Both the position numbers and the translations under genes were made by a program. A DNA stretch of 64,000 bases, from positions 1,434,576 through 1,498,575 of the forward strand of contig PCDI01000007.1 in assembly GCA_002778195.1 (NCBI GenBank), given 5' to 3'. Below, piece after piece: positions 1 through 11,006 of this stretch. How positions within the stretch are numbered: the stretch's first letter is position 1; the number at the start of each line of letters is the position of its first letter. The stretch comes from Raffaelea ambrosiae. Lineage: Eukaryota > Ascomycota > Sordariomycetes > Ophiostomatales > Ophiostomataceae. The notes under the pieces were generated by a model, which saw only the letters and a program-made list of their open reading frames with translations, searched no databases and was not told where the DNA came from.

Positions 1-1439
1 TTTTTGCTTGCCATCTACGGCGTATACTTTGTCTTTTCCCACTGCCTGACTCGATTCGTTCCTTTTTATTTTCCTTTGGTGCTCGGGGGAGTTCTGGGCA
101 AGAAACAAACCTACAGTATATATTTCAATTTCCTTTGTCGCCCTCTTCTTGTCTTTCATGTCGCCATGATTTGAGATGTCCATTTTTTTGCAGGGGAAAC
201 TCTCCTACACGAAATACCAACAATAAGAAATTTTTTTTTTTAAAATAGATCCCTCATTCGGTTGAAACAGAAACAGAAACAGGAGGGGACCCAGATATAC
301 ACACAGCCTCGTGGCTTGTACACAGTACACTGTTTCGAAAATATGGAGAGCATGGCCCTGCCTGCTCCCCAAGACTGGCAATGCCCAGACAATGCCGGAA
401 AGGACGTTCAATGTCCGCCAAACGTTAGTGAACCTTGGCGACAATAGTCCAATCCATTCGGCTAGGCGAGATGCGACATAACTGGTACGTAGAAACTTGA
501 GATCATATGTCCTCGCGCCATCTATATCCCGACACGACAACCTCATCCCCCTGTACATTGACTGTTGTACTATGGGAAGAATCTGCTGTGCATGATCATA
601 ACATTCTAACAGAGTGGTATTGTCTCCTCCTTTCTTTTTTTCCCACCTTTTTTTTTCTTCCGCTATGGAGATATCTTCCCACAAACCACAGGGTTCAACC
701 GCCTTCCCAAGACGGTGGGTTGGCCGTTTTGGAAGGAAGAGTCTTTGAAACCAGGTCAGGAGAATGACCGAGGTCAGGCCCAGAGTCCAGGCCTCCAAGG
801 AGACCGGCCGATATACATAGTACATAAAACACAGAAAGTTGCATTGGACAAAAGAAAGCATAACATAATATTCATAATCATCCTCCTGCTTGCTGTCTGT
901 CATCCGAATCACACCCTCTCACTATAGTGCCAACAGATGGTCTTCCTTTCTCTACTCGTCGACATTAAAACGACAAAAGCAAGATACGTGAGTGTGGCCA
1001 GCTGACTGCTCTGTCTCCTTGTCTGTCAACCTCCCCTAACAGAAGAGATATGCAAGTACATCGTAGTTCCTTGTAACCGCCCAGTGATGCAGGGGACTTG
1101 CTCGGGAGTCGGCGGAAAAGGGGAGAGGGCTGGAGGCCGATAACAGCCCAGTATTGCCACCTCAATCCCACTTGCCATTTACGAGTAGCTCTTCCTGTCA
1201 GATAATACGGGGCTTTCCTTCTTACCGTGAACGCTCCCGATTTCTCTTTCCACTTAAAGTAACAAAACTAGCATAATCATATACCATACCATTCCATGCC
1301 ATAGGCTGTGTTCCAGTCGAGTCTGCAGCGATATGTTTGGCTTTGCATCCTGTAATCCATGCTGGTTAGTAGGGGTTGATTTGTGGTGTACAGGGAGGGG
1401 GGAAGAGTCTGGTAGAACCCAAAACCGTGGGGCTGGGCC
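1..1439. other. Gene-poor flank, no supported gene
   Basis: I recognise no gene here. The minus strand holds an open frame of about 230 codons with an ATG at 903 and a stop at 205. It has several hydrophobic stretches but no family signature, and its C-terminal end is partly made by homopolymer T runs. It may be chance or a worn-out gene. A TACATAGTA word lies at 814-822 and a TACGAGTA word at 1180-1187. Confidence 0.5.
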
Positions 1440-2118
1440 ATTGTCTCCGACCTGTCCACCGGCGTCAAGCCCAGCAGCCGCAGCCCGTTGTCCAGGACTT
1501 GCCGGGCGCTCTCGTACACCGCCGCACCGGCAAGCGTCACGTCCCGCCCCTCCTTGTTGTCCACGACCTGCAGCACATCATACGACGACGAATTCAGCTG
1601 GTGCGTCAGGCGGAACAGGTATTACGTGAGAATCGTCGACGGCTCTGGATTGGGCAGACACGTAGACGCCACGTCCAGATACTGGGCGATCAGGCGCAGC
1701 AGATCAACGCAGTGCTGCTTGTCCAGGTCCGCTTCCAGCGCGGCGTGCCAGGCGGCCGGATCCCGGAGCACGTAGTGCGACAGCCTGTCGGGGGACAGGT
1801 CGGCCTTGCGGAGAATGGAACGAAGACGCGCGTGGCAGTACGGCAGGTAGGGGCCCGTGTGACGAACCAGGAGCCATGGTCTTCTTCGTACACGCCCCTT
1901 TCGGCGAGCGTCTTCTCGACAAACGCCACGGACGGCCCGCAGCCCGTCAGGCCAGCGAGAGTGGCAGCCAGATAAACTCGATAGATGTCGACCGGTCGAC
2001 TGAGCAGATGGGCAGTCGAGGGAATTGCGTTCTCCGCGGGAAGAGGCTCTGCCCCGGCTCGAGAAAGCAGCTCCCCAAGACCATCGAACGACAATGCCGA
2101 CAATGTGGTGAAGAACAC
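1440..2118 (-). pseudogene. Decayed arginyl-tRNA synthetase remnant
   Basis: Translation of the minus strand gives three blocks typical of fungal class I arginyl-tRNA synthetase. The N-terminal block (about 2118-1930) contains PVDIYRVYLAATLAGLTGC. It runs straight into a short piece, LAERGVYEEDHGSWF, which normally sits about 280 residues later. After a one-base frame change near 1865 comes the anticodon-binding end: HTGPYLPYCHARLRS, then LLRLIAQYLDV, YLFRLTHQLNSSSYDVL and finally YESARQVLDNGLRLLGLTPV at about 1510-1451. An in-frame TAA lies at 1622-1624 between ILT and YLFR. The catalytic core with the HIGH motif and the adjoining domain is missing, so this cannot be a working synthetase. 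The order and spacing of the blocks point to internal deletions plus point decay, not introns. A functional copy should exist elsewhere in the genome. Family assignment is from remembered family motifs; I am confident of the family and less so of the exact ends. Confidence 0.8.
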
Positions 2119-3261
2119 AGTTGGATTCTCAGTGGTTGATCCGTGAAGCTATGATCAGGATAAAGTGCAATGCCAGTGAACATTGAGAAGCACTTGGTAT
2201 GTGTCACAACCAACCCAACCTATGCATAAATATTTTATTGTCTTCCCGGGCTGGTAGTTACTGTGTATACAGCGTCTTGGAGAACACCGCCATTATGTTC
2301 TGACTCAAGAGTCAAAAGAAACTGCACGCTGAACAGGCTGCCCAGGCTGCATGGGCCTGCACAGGCGGCGGCGCAGCGAGAATACGGCAGACAAGGGTGG
2401 GCAACTAACTAGTGGGGCATTAAACCGCCAGTCACATACTTTGGCACGAGTAGTAGGATTTTGTGATTCGCGTGGTTTGTGATCTCTGATAATAGGGGAT
2501 GGACAAAACGGCATACGAGTGACGCACTTTGGTTGGCTGCTATAATCGTTTTATTTTGTTTCGTCCTGAATCGCTTCATTGGTTCGTGGTCGTGATTCAT
2601 ACAGCATGTCTGGTAGAAGTTCGCAGCAACAACTGGTTCTTGGTGATGAATAACTTTTTTTTTCATAATTTAAAACAGAAACGAGTTGCCTTCCGGTATG
2701 AACGACAAAAACGTTTAAAGAAAAACATAAATGCCCTTTCCTTATTTACAGAAGAATATATGGTGCGTCCCGATCAAAGGCAGAAAGACGCGCAAGAAGT
2801 AGCCGGCAAGCAACCGAAGGCCAAAAAAAAAGTACAACAAAACCCGTTGTAGATGCCAGTTGAACAGATAGGAAAGGAAAAGAATATAGATAATAATAGA
2901 GACAACAGGACAAAGGAAAAAAAAAGAATAATATCTTCAAGAAACGCCGTGCCAAACCAGCCGTAAATGAATTTAAAAAGCCATTTTGCACCCCTAGTTT
3001 CCTATCCAATTGTTTGTGGCCATTAAATCAAGCAAAATGTGAAAACATGCCTTTGCTTCGTCTCGTCTTGGGAGCAGTAGCAGAGAGTGTATGTTGCGTA
3101 GTATAGAGTGCGTGAGAGTGTCGTGTGCGAATGTCGTGCCTGACTGTGTTTGCACGATCATTTTGTTCTTTGGGGGGTGTCAATCGAAGCTGGTGGTGGG
3201 TAATGCGACCGTGAAGTAACGCGTGCCCATCGACTCATCGCCTCCTATAAATGTTCATAAT
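2119..3261. other. Intergenic between ArgRS remnant and acyltransferase 3' end
   Basis: No gene recognised. The stretch includes A/T-rich runs and the likely 3' untranslated region of the acyltransferase to its right. A TGACTCA site is listed separately. Confidence 0.5.
2301..2307. promoter_or_regulatory. Gcn4/CPC1-type site (TGACTCA)
   Basis: A perfect TGACTCA heptamer lies about 180 bp upstream of the first recognisable codons of the ArgRS remnant. Gcn4/CPC1/CpcA binds this word and regulates many aminoacyl-tRNA synthetase genes. Its link to the dead gene is inferred from position only; a 7-mer also occurs by chance several times in 64 kb. Confidence 0.35.
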
Positions 3262-4963
3262 TTATTGAGGCAGAAGGGCCGGCCCGGCCGGCTTCTCGTC
3301 GTCAGTACGCAGGACGTAGTTGACAATCTTCTCCGTCATCCTGTTGCACCAGGGGTCCACATAGGTGGTCCAGAGAACGGCCATGCCGTAGTTGATAGGG
3401 ATCCAGATAGGAAGCATCAGGAAAAGGCGAGTGTACCCCGGGAAGCGGGTGTTGTGATGGACAATCTCGCCGTCGTCGTTGGTGGTATCCGGTAGCGTCT
3501 CGAAGCCGAAAACCATCCAAGCCAGAACACTGCGCAGGAGGGGACCGTGAAGCAGGTAGACGGCGAAGGACTGCTTGCCCAGCCACAGGAAGGCGCGGTT
3601 GGACAGAACATCACGCAGGTACGGAGAGAAGTGCAGGCCCAGGGCGATGAACTGGAGACCCAGACCAGTGGCGAAGCGCGAAAAGTCGGGGTTGTAGGGC
3701 AGAATGTTGACGAGAACCTCGTGCTGCCACTTGGACCAGCCGATCCAGTCCGGGTGGCCCTCGGGGTAGGAGGCGACAAAGAGGCCCCATACGATCAGGA
3801 TGGCGGACAGCATGCGGCACAGGCGCGGGTAGTCGATCAGGAACTGGTTGGCCTTGGGGTGGTTCTGGACGTCGGAGAGAAATACGCCAAAGAAGAACTG
3901 GATGCCGAAAGTCGCTGTGGGGTATTGTTAGCGATCTATTCATGGTGCGTTTGAGACGTTTGGTGCACGTTTGGTGGTACGACTTCTTTGTGCTTCTTTG
4001 TGCTTTCGGTATACTCCATTTTTTTTTCGTATTCGTGCAACAGGAATCAAGGGGGAGCAGTGAGACAGCAACCATGAAAGTAGCGCCGCAAAAAAAGAAG
4101 GAGTATTAAAAGATAACTTACGTTCGTTCGCAAAATAGTAGTAGAGCCACATGCCCATGGAAGCCATCATGCGGTACTTTGGCCGGAGATAGCCAGTAGC
4201 CAGCATGAAGACGTACACCAGCATACTGCCCTGGAGCAGCGGCAGCAGCGTCCACTGGTTGGCATCGTAGACATTGCCGCCATGGGTCCAGGTGCCGATG
4301 ATGTTGTTGATCAGGTTGCGGAACGAGCGGAACAGGTTGGGTTCGAGCTTGGGGCCGGTCTCACGCATCCACCAGCTGTCGCAGTGGCTGGCAACGTAGA
4401 AGCCGCCGAGCTGGCAGGCGAGCCAAACGAGGATAGTGGCGATGGTCGCGGGCATGACGAGACGAGGCACACGGCGGAGGGCCGACTTGCCCATAGACTT
4501 GAAGGCAGCCTCTTGGTTGCCCTGACGGCACAGGCGGATGGGCTTGAGGGCGCACACGTAACCAGTGACCATGGCGAAGATGGTGACGCCAATGCGGCCC
4601 TGGGTAAGGACGCGGACAAAGGGCCACTGGATCAAACGAGGGGGGCCGTTCTCGCGAGACGTGGAGTCGAAGGCTTGCAGATCGAAGGCGCGTGTGACGT
4701 GGGTGAGCACCACCATGGCGGAGGCGAGACCGCGCAGGCCCTGGAGGGGGAAAAGAGTCAGTTATCTGTTTCTGTAGTCCTGTTTCTCCTCGATTTTCGT
4801 CCGTTTCTCTTCATCATGTCCTTGCTTCTTCTTTCTGTCTTGTTTCGCGGAGATTCTTCGTCGAAGGGTCTTGTCCAAAGTCCCAGGTCCAGTATGGGGA
4901 CCCTGGTAATCAGAGCACACTTACATCCACCCATTTGACGTTGCCTTCCTTTCCAATGGCCAT
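3262..4963 (-). CDS. Acyltransferase 3 family membrane protein
   Basis: Integral-membrane acyltransferase of the acyl_transf_3 (PF01757) type, which moves acyl groups onto sugars, sterols or small molecules; the substrate cannot be told from sequence. I join three exons, 4963-4925, 4740-4122 and 3914-3262, giving 436 residues. Donors GTAAGT (4924) and GTAAGT (4121) pair with acceptors CCTCCAG and CCACAG, and the frame is continuous. The family start block WVDGLRGLASAMVVLTHV crosses the first intron and carries the conserved His of the LxH motif. It is followed by GRIGVTIFAMVTGY, and by several hydrophobic segments in the second and third exons, including FLWLGKQSFAVYLLHGPL near the end. The ATG at 4963 is chosen because it has A at -3 and directly precedes the conserved block. 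No polyketide synthase or peptide synthetase is adjacent, so a secondary-metabolite role is not supported. Confidence 0.88.
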
Positions 4964-6107
4964 TTTGACGAGGCTGTGGAAATGGCGGTTACAAAAACGC
5001 GTTGCTCAGAAGACCGGTTCCGGAGGCGTCAGTCCCATGCGACGGAGGAGCAGACGGAGGGCGCTGTTGATTCGGGGGAGAAAAGAGTCTAGAACGAGTC
5101 CCGATCGCTCTCAATATGGGATAGACACTAGGCAGGAGGGGAGAAGAATCCAGTCTTCTGTCGTCGTTGTTCGATGGAGGTCGCAACAAGCCAGAACAAA
5201 ACAAAACACCCCGAAGTCGGGTTGCCTGTAAATTTGCTAGATAGTGTGGACCTGATAGGCGGTTCGGTTCGTTGGCCGGGCGAGAGTAGGAGCTGAGGCT
5301 CGACTCCCCTAAAAAAAAAACTACACGCAACGCACGCTGCGACCGTGAAACGAGTGGAAGTGAGTGACTTGAGACGCACGTCACGCACGACGAAACGAAG
5401 GCCAGAAAAAAAAGGATCAATAAGGGGGAGAAAATAAGGAGAACTGAAGAGAGGGTGGAAGGGGATAACGAGCGACGTCTAGAAATGACAGCAACGAAAC
5501 ATGAAAGAAGCCGGAAAGCGAGAGTGCCGACAGAAAAGAAAAGGGTAAGAACGGGGGTCGCCTTTATCACGAGTCGTGGCTTCCGGTGTTGCTGCTGGAA
5601 AAGACGACGGGGATGAAGAGATATGGCCGTAGACGGAAGGTGCGAGCATGCGTGGTGGATGTTGGCCGTGGACTGGGGAAGGAGTAGATTTAAGTACGCA
5701 CCTATGCCGTCAACCTCTTTCCCATATTTTTCTTTCAAAGTCTTGGCAAAATCCGATGTCTTGGCAAAACAACTAGGCACATGCTCCTTCTGTTTTCTGA
5801 TTTTGCGGGTTGCAGGGTCAGAGGCAGACGATATTAGCAAACCCTATTTTTTTCTAGTTTATTTTATTCATTTTTCGGTCATTTTTGCTTGGCTGAACAA
5901 AACACACAGGCCTGAGGCGACGGGGAAAAGGGGCCCCGAAAAACAACGGGGAAAGCCAAGAGCCATGGATCGCAGGGTGGTAGCCCCGAGGGGGGGGGGT
6001 TTCGACAAAGAACAATAACGGACGTGCTAAATGGCTATGTCATGGAGACGCGCCATGCATACACCGTAGAGGTCGGCAGACTGGCCATGTATCATTCGGG
6101 AACGGAG

Positions 6108-9100
6108 TACTCGTACGGCTCGTACGGTGTGGTTGTAGCAGGAAAAGGGCGGCACACAGAGGGGGTGGGGGGGGCCTAAAGTCTTGGCAGTGCTGGAGTG
6201 GCCTATTTGACGTGCTTATTGGGCAGAGCCAGTGGCAGACGGTGCTATCATTGGAGACCCGGGAAGGGGGTTGCTGGTGGTTTGGGGAGGGCACTGTGGT
6301 GGGTGTGGTGGTGCTTTGGAGCGGTGCCTTGACTCCTCTAGCTCCTGCGGCTGCAGTGGCCCCTTGGTCCCTGTGTCCCTTTTTGGCCCCTCTGGTTGCG
6401 TGGCTGCGTGGTTTTCCTCAAATGAAGGCACGCTGCCAAGGCTGCAGGCGCCCAGTGCCAAGACCGACCAGGGCGATAGGACAGTGCGGTTATCCGGGGC
6501 AAAGAGGAAAGGGAGGGTGGGAAATAGCCCACACGGCCACCAAGGGACGAGCATGGCTGGTGACCGTCAGAGATTGCGACCGATGGCGAGGTGGTGATGG
6601 AAAGAAAAGAACACAGGGGCAGAAATCCCGGCTAGACAAGAAAAAAAGGCGATGCCGCCACAATATGACATCGCTTTCTGCCAACACCCATATCTGTGCA
6701 CATGCACATTTGTGTAGACGTCACTGGACTACATAGTCGTTCGGGCCCCCGACTGTCCAGAGAGATCCAGAACACTCTTAATACCCTGCACACCTCTCTC
6801 GCCCTCTGATTACCAGCTGCTCAAAGCGGCAAAAGAGAGACGCAAGCACGCCCCAGGGACAGCAGAGGTTCCCACAAGGGCGTCCGGTCTAGCGTGAAAC
6901 CTGCCGGTCCGTTGGGTGGGCCTACTGGGTCCAGCGAGCTCTGCATATTTCCTACTGTTGCCGGGCTTAGTTAGGGGCATGCCACAATGACCTCCCGTGG
7001 CGAGTCGCATCCTGGCGTCCGCACGCAAAAGGGGAGACCCAGAGAAAAAGCCCGACGACGGTGTGCTACGAGTACTCGCATGTACGATAGACACAGCCGC
7101 ACGCGTCCGCAAGCTGCCGATCCGACAGTGGCCTCGTGCAGGGACAAACTGAGGAGATAAATAAAGAACCCCCTTTTTTGTGCTTCTGGTATTGGAAGTA
7201 CAGAGTATGATACAGTACGCCGTACTTCCTCTCCTTTTATTCTCCGTTTTGTCTTTGGGCGCGGCGTTAAGCCCAAACGGAGCCGTCGGCGCGGCCAGGC
7301 CTGTCTTTGGATAGGATAGTACTAGTTGCTGGATGGGGCCTGCCGCGCGTTCAGCGTCTCTTTTCGTTCGCCAGGACCCTTGCCATCTGGATACAGGCTA
7401 GCCTGGGGGGAGCTTCGATGCTACGAAAGACAAAAATGCCATGGGTTTTGTTGCCGCGGCTTCGTACACCGTAGGTACCACGTAATATCAACGCCCGGCC
7501 TTATTTGCTATGGTATGGCTACGCTGCGGGCAAGAAATAAACCTGCTGTGATGAAACTGGAAATTTGCCAATTTAGCCCCGTTTCTGCACATCCCACACT
7601 CAGATCTTATCGCAAAACGGCATATCAAAACATGGGATGGACATGTGCATTACGACGCTGACCGCATTTGCCAGGGCGCCGTCCATAACGGTCTGCACGT
7701 GACCATGTCAAGCTTTTCCAGGGGTGCCCCCCTCCGGTGTGGCAGAAACCCCAAGCCTCTAAGGACAAGGTACACAGTAAGGTGCACTGTACGAGTAGAG
7801 CTGGGTTGCCCCCCGGTGCCCGCCCCCCTATCAGAATGATGCATGGTGGTCAAACTGGTATTTTTCTTCTTTTTGATTCTCTTCTCTTGCCCAGCCATTT
7901 TGTCTTGTCTCGTTTCCCCCATGCAGCCACTATTATGGTACGTCAGATACGAATCTTTGCACTAGAAAAAGCTCGTCTTGACAGCCACCAGTGAACACGG
8001 GACCCGTGAGTTGCAGGTCTTGGCACTGTGGATACGAGTCCACCTTCCCTATTAAGGCTTGATATGTAAGGTAAGAGGCCGTACTTGTAGTACTTGTTAC
8101 GAGTGTCCCAGTGGCTGCAGGGACTAGCCTCTCGCCTGTTGCTTCTATTTAGGGCCACTGTGGCCATAGTAAGATCATCTGGCAATGGCATAATCACTAC
8201 GATAGCATGTATCTTACCTTACTATGTAAGATACGATGCAGCATCGCGCTCTTGGCTTCAGAGGCAAAGAGAGCCACAGCCAACACTTGTTGTTCGTGTG
8301 CCCTTGAGCCAACCTCCTGCGAAGCATGGCGTCGACATGCGTACCGCAGTCTGTCTCTGGTGCCTTTCACGAGGCCACACCCCTGACTCGGAGAGACAAT
8401 CCCAGTGAAGCTGCCAAGCATATCTGCCAAGGAAGCCAATTCCAGGCCAGAGGCTTGGCGACCTTTGATCTGGAGAACAGGATTTTCTGTTTCCATCAGT
8501 GGGGGAAACCGCCGAATCACACAGACGAGTCATTTGCCATGGGTTCGTTTCCGTGGCCTTTCTTTGGTTCGTCCGCTGCTCAGCACTTTTTCCACTGGTG
8601 ATCTTGTGAGTTCGGGGCCGATCTCCGGTGGGGATGTGGGCTGGAAGTAAAACGCAGTGTGCAAATCGAGCTTCTTCGAACGGAAAGAGGAAAAGAGGAA
8701 GAGGACTGTACGAGTATCACCAGGACGATACTGGCTGAAGATAGCAGGCGTGGTAGGCGGATATGCAAGGGCGATTGCCTGCAGCGGGCAAAAGCCACAG
8801 AACCGGTAGGTGGTTGTGTACTAATATGATAAGATCCAGGTGGCAGTTGCCCAAAGGTTGATAGCGGCCGTGACAGGCAGTGCGATCCTTCGAACCGCAC
8901 AGGACAATCCCCAGCCCATGCGGGAAAGTTCCGTCCGAGTACAACAGACTCAGGGACTACTCGTGCTACCGATAGTATGTAATAGTATGTAACTAATGGT
9001 TACTACTCGAATGTACTCGTACCGTACGTACGGACAGTATTCGTACGGCTGAAAGGACAAAGGAGCTAGTTCGGAGCGTCCCACTGGCCAATTCTTTCAG

Positions 9101-11006
9101 TTGTATGAGTACTCGTACTAATAGTGTAGATGGCTATGATTTACCATCGTTTTGGCCCCTTTATTCTTGCATAATTTTGCCTGTTTGTGCTTCGTTGGGC
9201 GACAAGGGAGGATTGGCTCCTCTGTTCTGTTTCCGGACAAAATACTTTCGGACAAAATACTTTGTACATTTCCTGATGGATACACCTACGCGTCCTCGTG
9301 CCATGGCGTTTCCCATATACAACTTTATTTTGTGACGACCTTTTGTCAGACTCAGCGGAATTTCCCCAGGAAGTGTCCTTCCGTTTTGCTTGTTTCGTAT
9401 CTTACTATGTACGAGTACATGCAAGCTGTAAGGTCGTGCAGAAACGAGGGAAGCTGAGCGCACAGCGGGTCTTTGCGATATAGCGAGGCGTCGTTCCGGA
9501 AACCTGCTCTACTACTTTTGCAGAGGTAGGAATCCTCTGATCTAGGCCTCTTTTCTTGCGTTCCCGTCCTTCTGCCTGCTTTTGTGCCATGTGGGGGGTT
9601 GGTTCTTTCTTTTTGTTGCTGGTTCTAGACCGTCAGCTCAATTGCTATGGATGATCCTTGTCTCGTTTCTTTCTTTCTTTTCTTTCTGTCTTTTTATTTC
9701 CTTTTGTTCTTTTTTCTTTTCTTTTCTCTTTTCTTTTTCTTGTCAGTTAAGTTTCCGCCTTCCTAAGAACCTCTGCGGCATCCCGTCTGGCGTCCAACCT
9801 CGCCAAACCTCGCCAAACCTCGCTTCCTGGGTAGGAAATGGCCAAATGTGCCCAAATCCTTCGATCCGTGGCTGGCTATATTGGATGCGCTTCGCGCGGA
9901 GAATACGTATTGGTTACATGCAAGCAAATGGCGCCTCGCGTCGCGGACGAAGCTTGGGCTTTTTGGGTCGTAAAGTACCGCTGCCCTATGGGGGGGCCTG
10001 CACATAGTTACCTTCTTTACATAGCACAACCAACCCCACGCTAATAATCAAACACGCAACATTGAAAAGTGGCTCATTCGGCAAGGGAATGGAAAGGGGC
10101 AAAAAGAAACAAATTCAGCGTCGCCAGAGAACAAAAAAAGAAGACTGTTTTTTCAACATACTTTTTCGACATACTATGTACTCATTGTGATAAAAAATAA
10201 GAACAGCCAAGGCAGTCTACTGACAGCCCCGAGAGAACAAGCCACCTCCGCGAAAACGCCTCGGCCGAAACGGGGCTAACTTCCTCAGCCCTTTGAAAAT
10301 GGCATCTTATTTTAATCTCCCAGGTCTATCCAGGAATGGATATGGGGCACGTGTGCAGTAGCCGGTGTCCGCCGAAGCTTATGGCGCCAGTAATTGCTTG
10401 CCTGAACCCTTCGTCCAACAAGATATCCCTTCCAAGGGACCCTGTAGTCTTCTGAGTCTCCCTTGGCAACTCTGTGACAGATTTGCCTGACAGAAGAGAA
10501 AAAAGCTTTCCACAAGTCCAGTCCCGGTAAGGCTGTTTGTTACATCGAGTCTCTCAACCAAAAATACGGGTGTATGTGTACTATGTAAGATAGTTAATAC
10601 GCGTATACCCGGGAGACACCATTCTACAAGCGACACCAGATATGTGGAAAAAGCAAACCTAATGTCTAGCATGGCCTGTCCCGCTGTGGTGCCAGTGTCT
10701 GCATAGTACATAGTAGCTCTCTCTTTCTCTCTGTTTTCCGTATATCCACTTCCCGTTCGCCGATCCGAAAGAGATGAGCTCCCCGGACGACGCGTCATTA
10801 TCGTCTTGGCTTCCGGTTCTCTTCGGTGGTAGCGCTCATTGCACACGGAGCCGACCGCCACGACCGATCCGGAAGCGGTTTGGTTCGGTGGCCTTTCTTT
10901 TTTTTTATGCTCTTCTCGCTAGTCGACGACATATCGCGTACATCGTGAGAAAGTTGAAAAACAAGAGATAGCCAAGATCACTTTTCCGTATCAAACTTAC
11001 ATAGTA
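6108..11006. repeat. Cluster of short words TACATAGTA and TACGAGTA
   Basis: Read by eye. TACGAGTA or its complement occurs at 6108, 7067, 7790, 8709, 9014, 9110 and 9410. TACATAGTA or its complement occurs at 8220, 9403, 10172, 10579, 10707 and 10998. A given 9-mer is expected about 0.5 times in 64 kb on both strands together, and an 8-mer about twice, so this is clustering beyond chance. Function unknown; binding sites, mobile-element debris or a genome-wide word bias are all possible. Confidence 0.6.
9234..9263. repeat. 15-bp tandem duplication
   Basis: Two perfect adjacent copies of CGGACAAAATACTTT. Probably replication slippage; no coding context. Confidence 0.8.

Noticed and set aside
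1622..1630. GTAATAC at the ArgRS stop as an intron donor
   Set aside because: The protein blocks on either side of the TAA are already adjacent as in intact ArgRS, so no intron is needed and no suitable acceptor follows.
4989..5840. 283-codon minus-strand frame upstream of the acyltransferase
   Set aside because: No ATG at its start, low-complexity Ser/Arg/Pro composition, and it lies where the acyltransferase promoter and leader should be.
8875..8905. TTCGAA within a short inverted repeat, tRNA T-arm-like
   Set aside because: Stem and loop sizes do not fit a T arm and no acceptor stem can be drawn.
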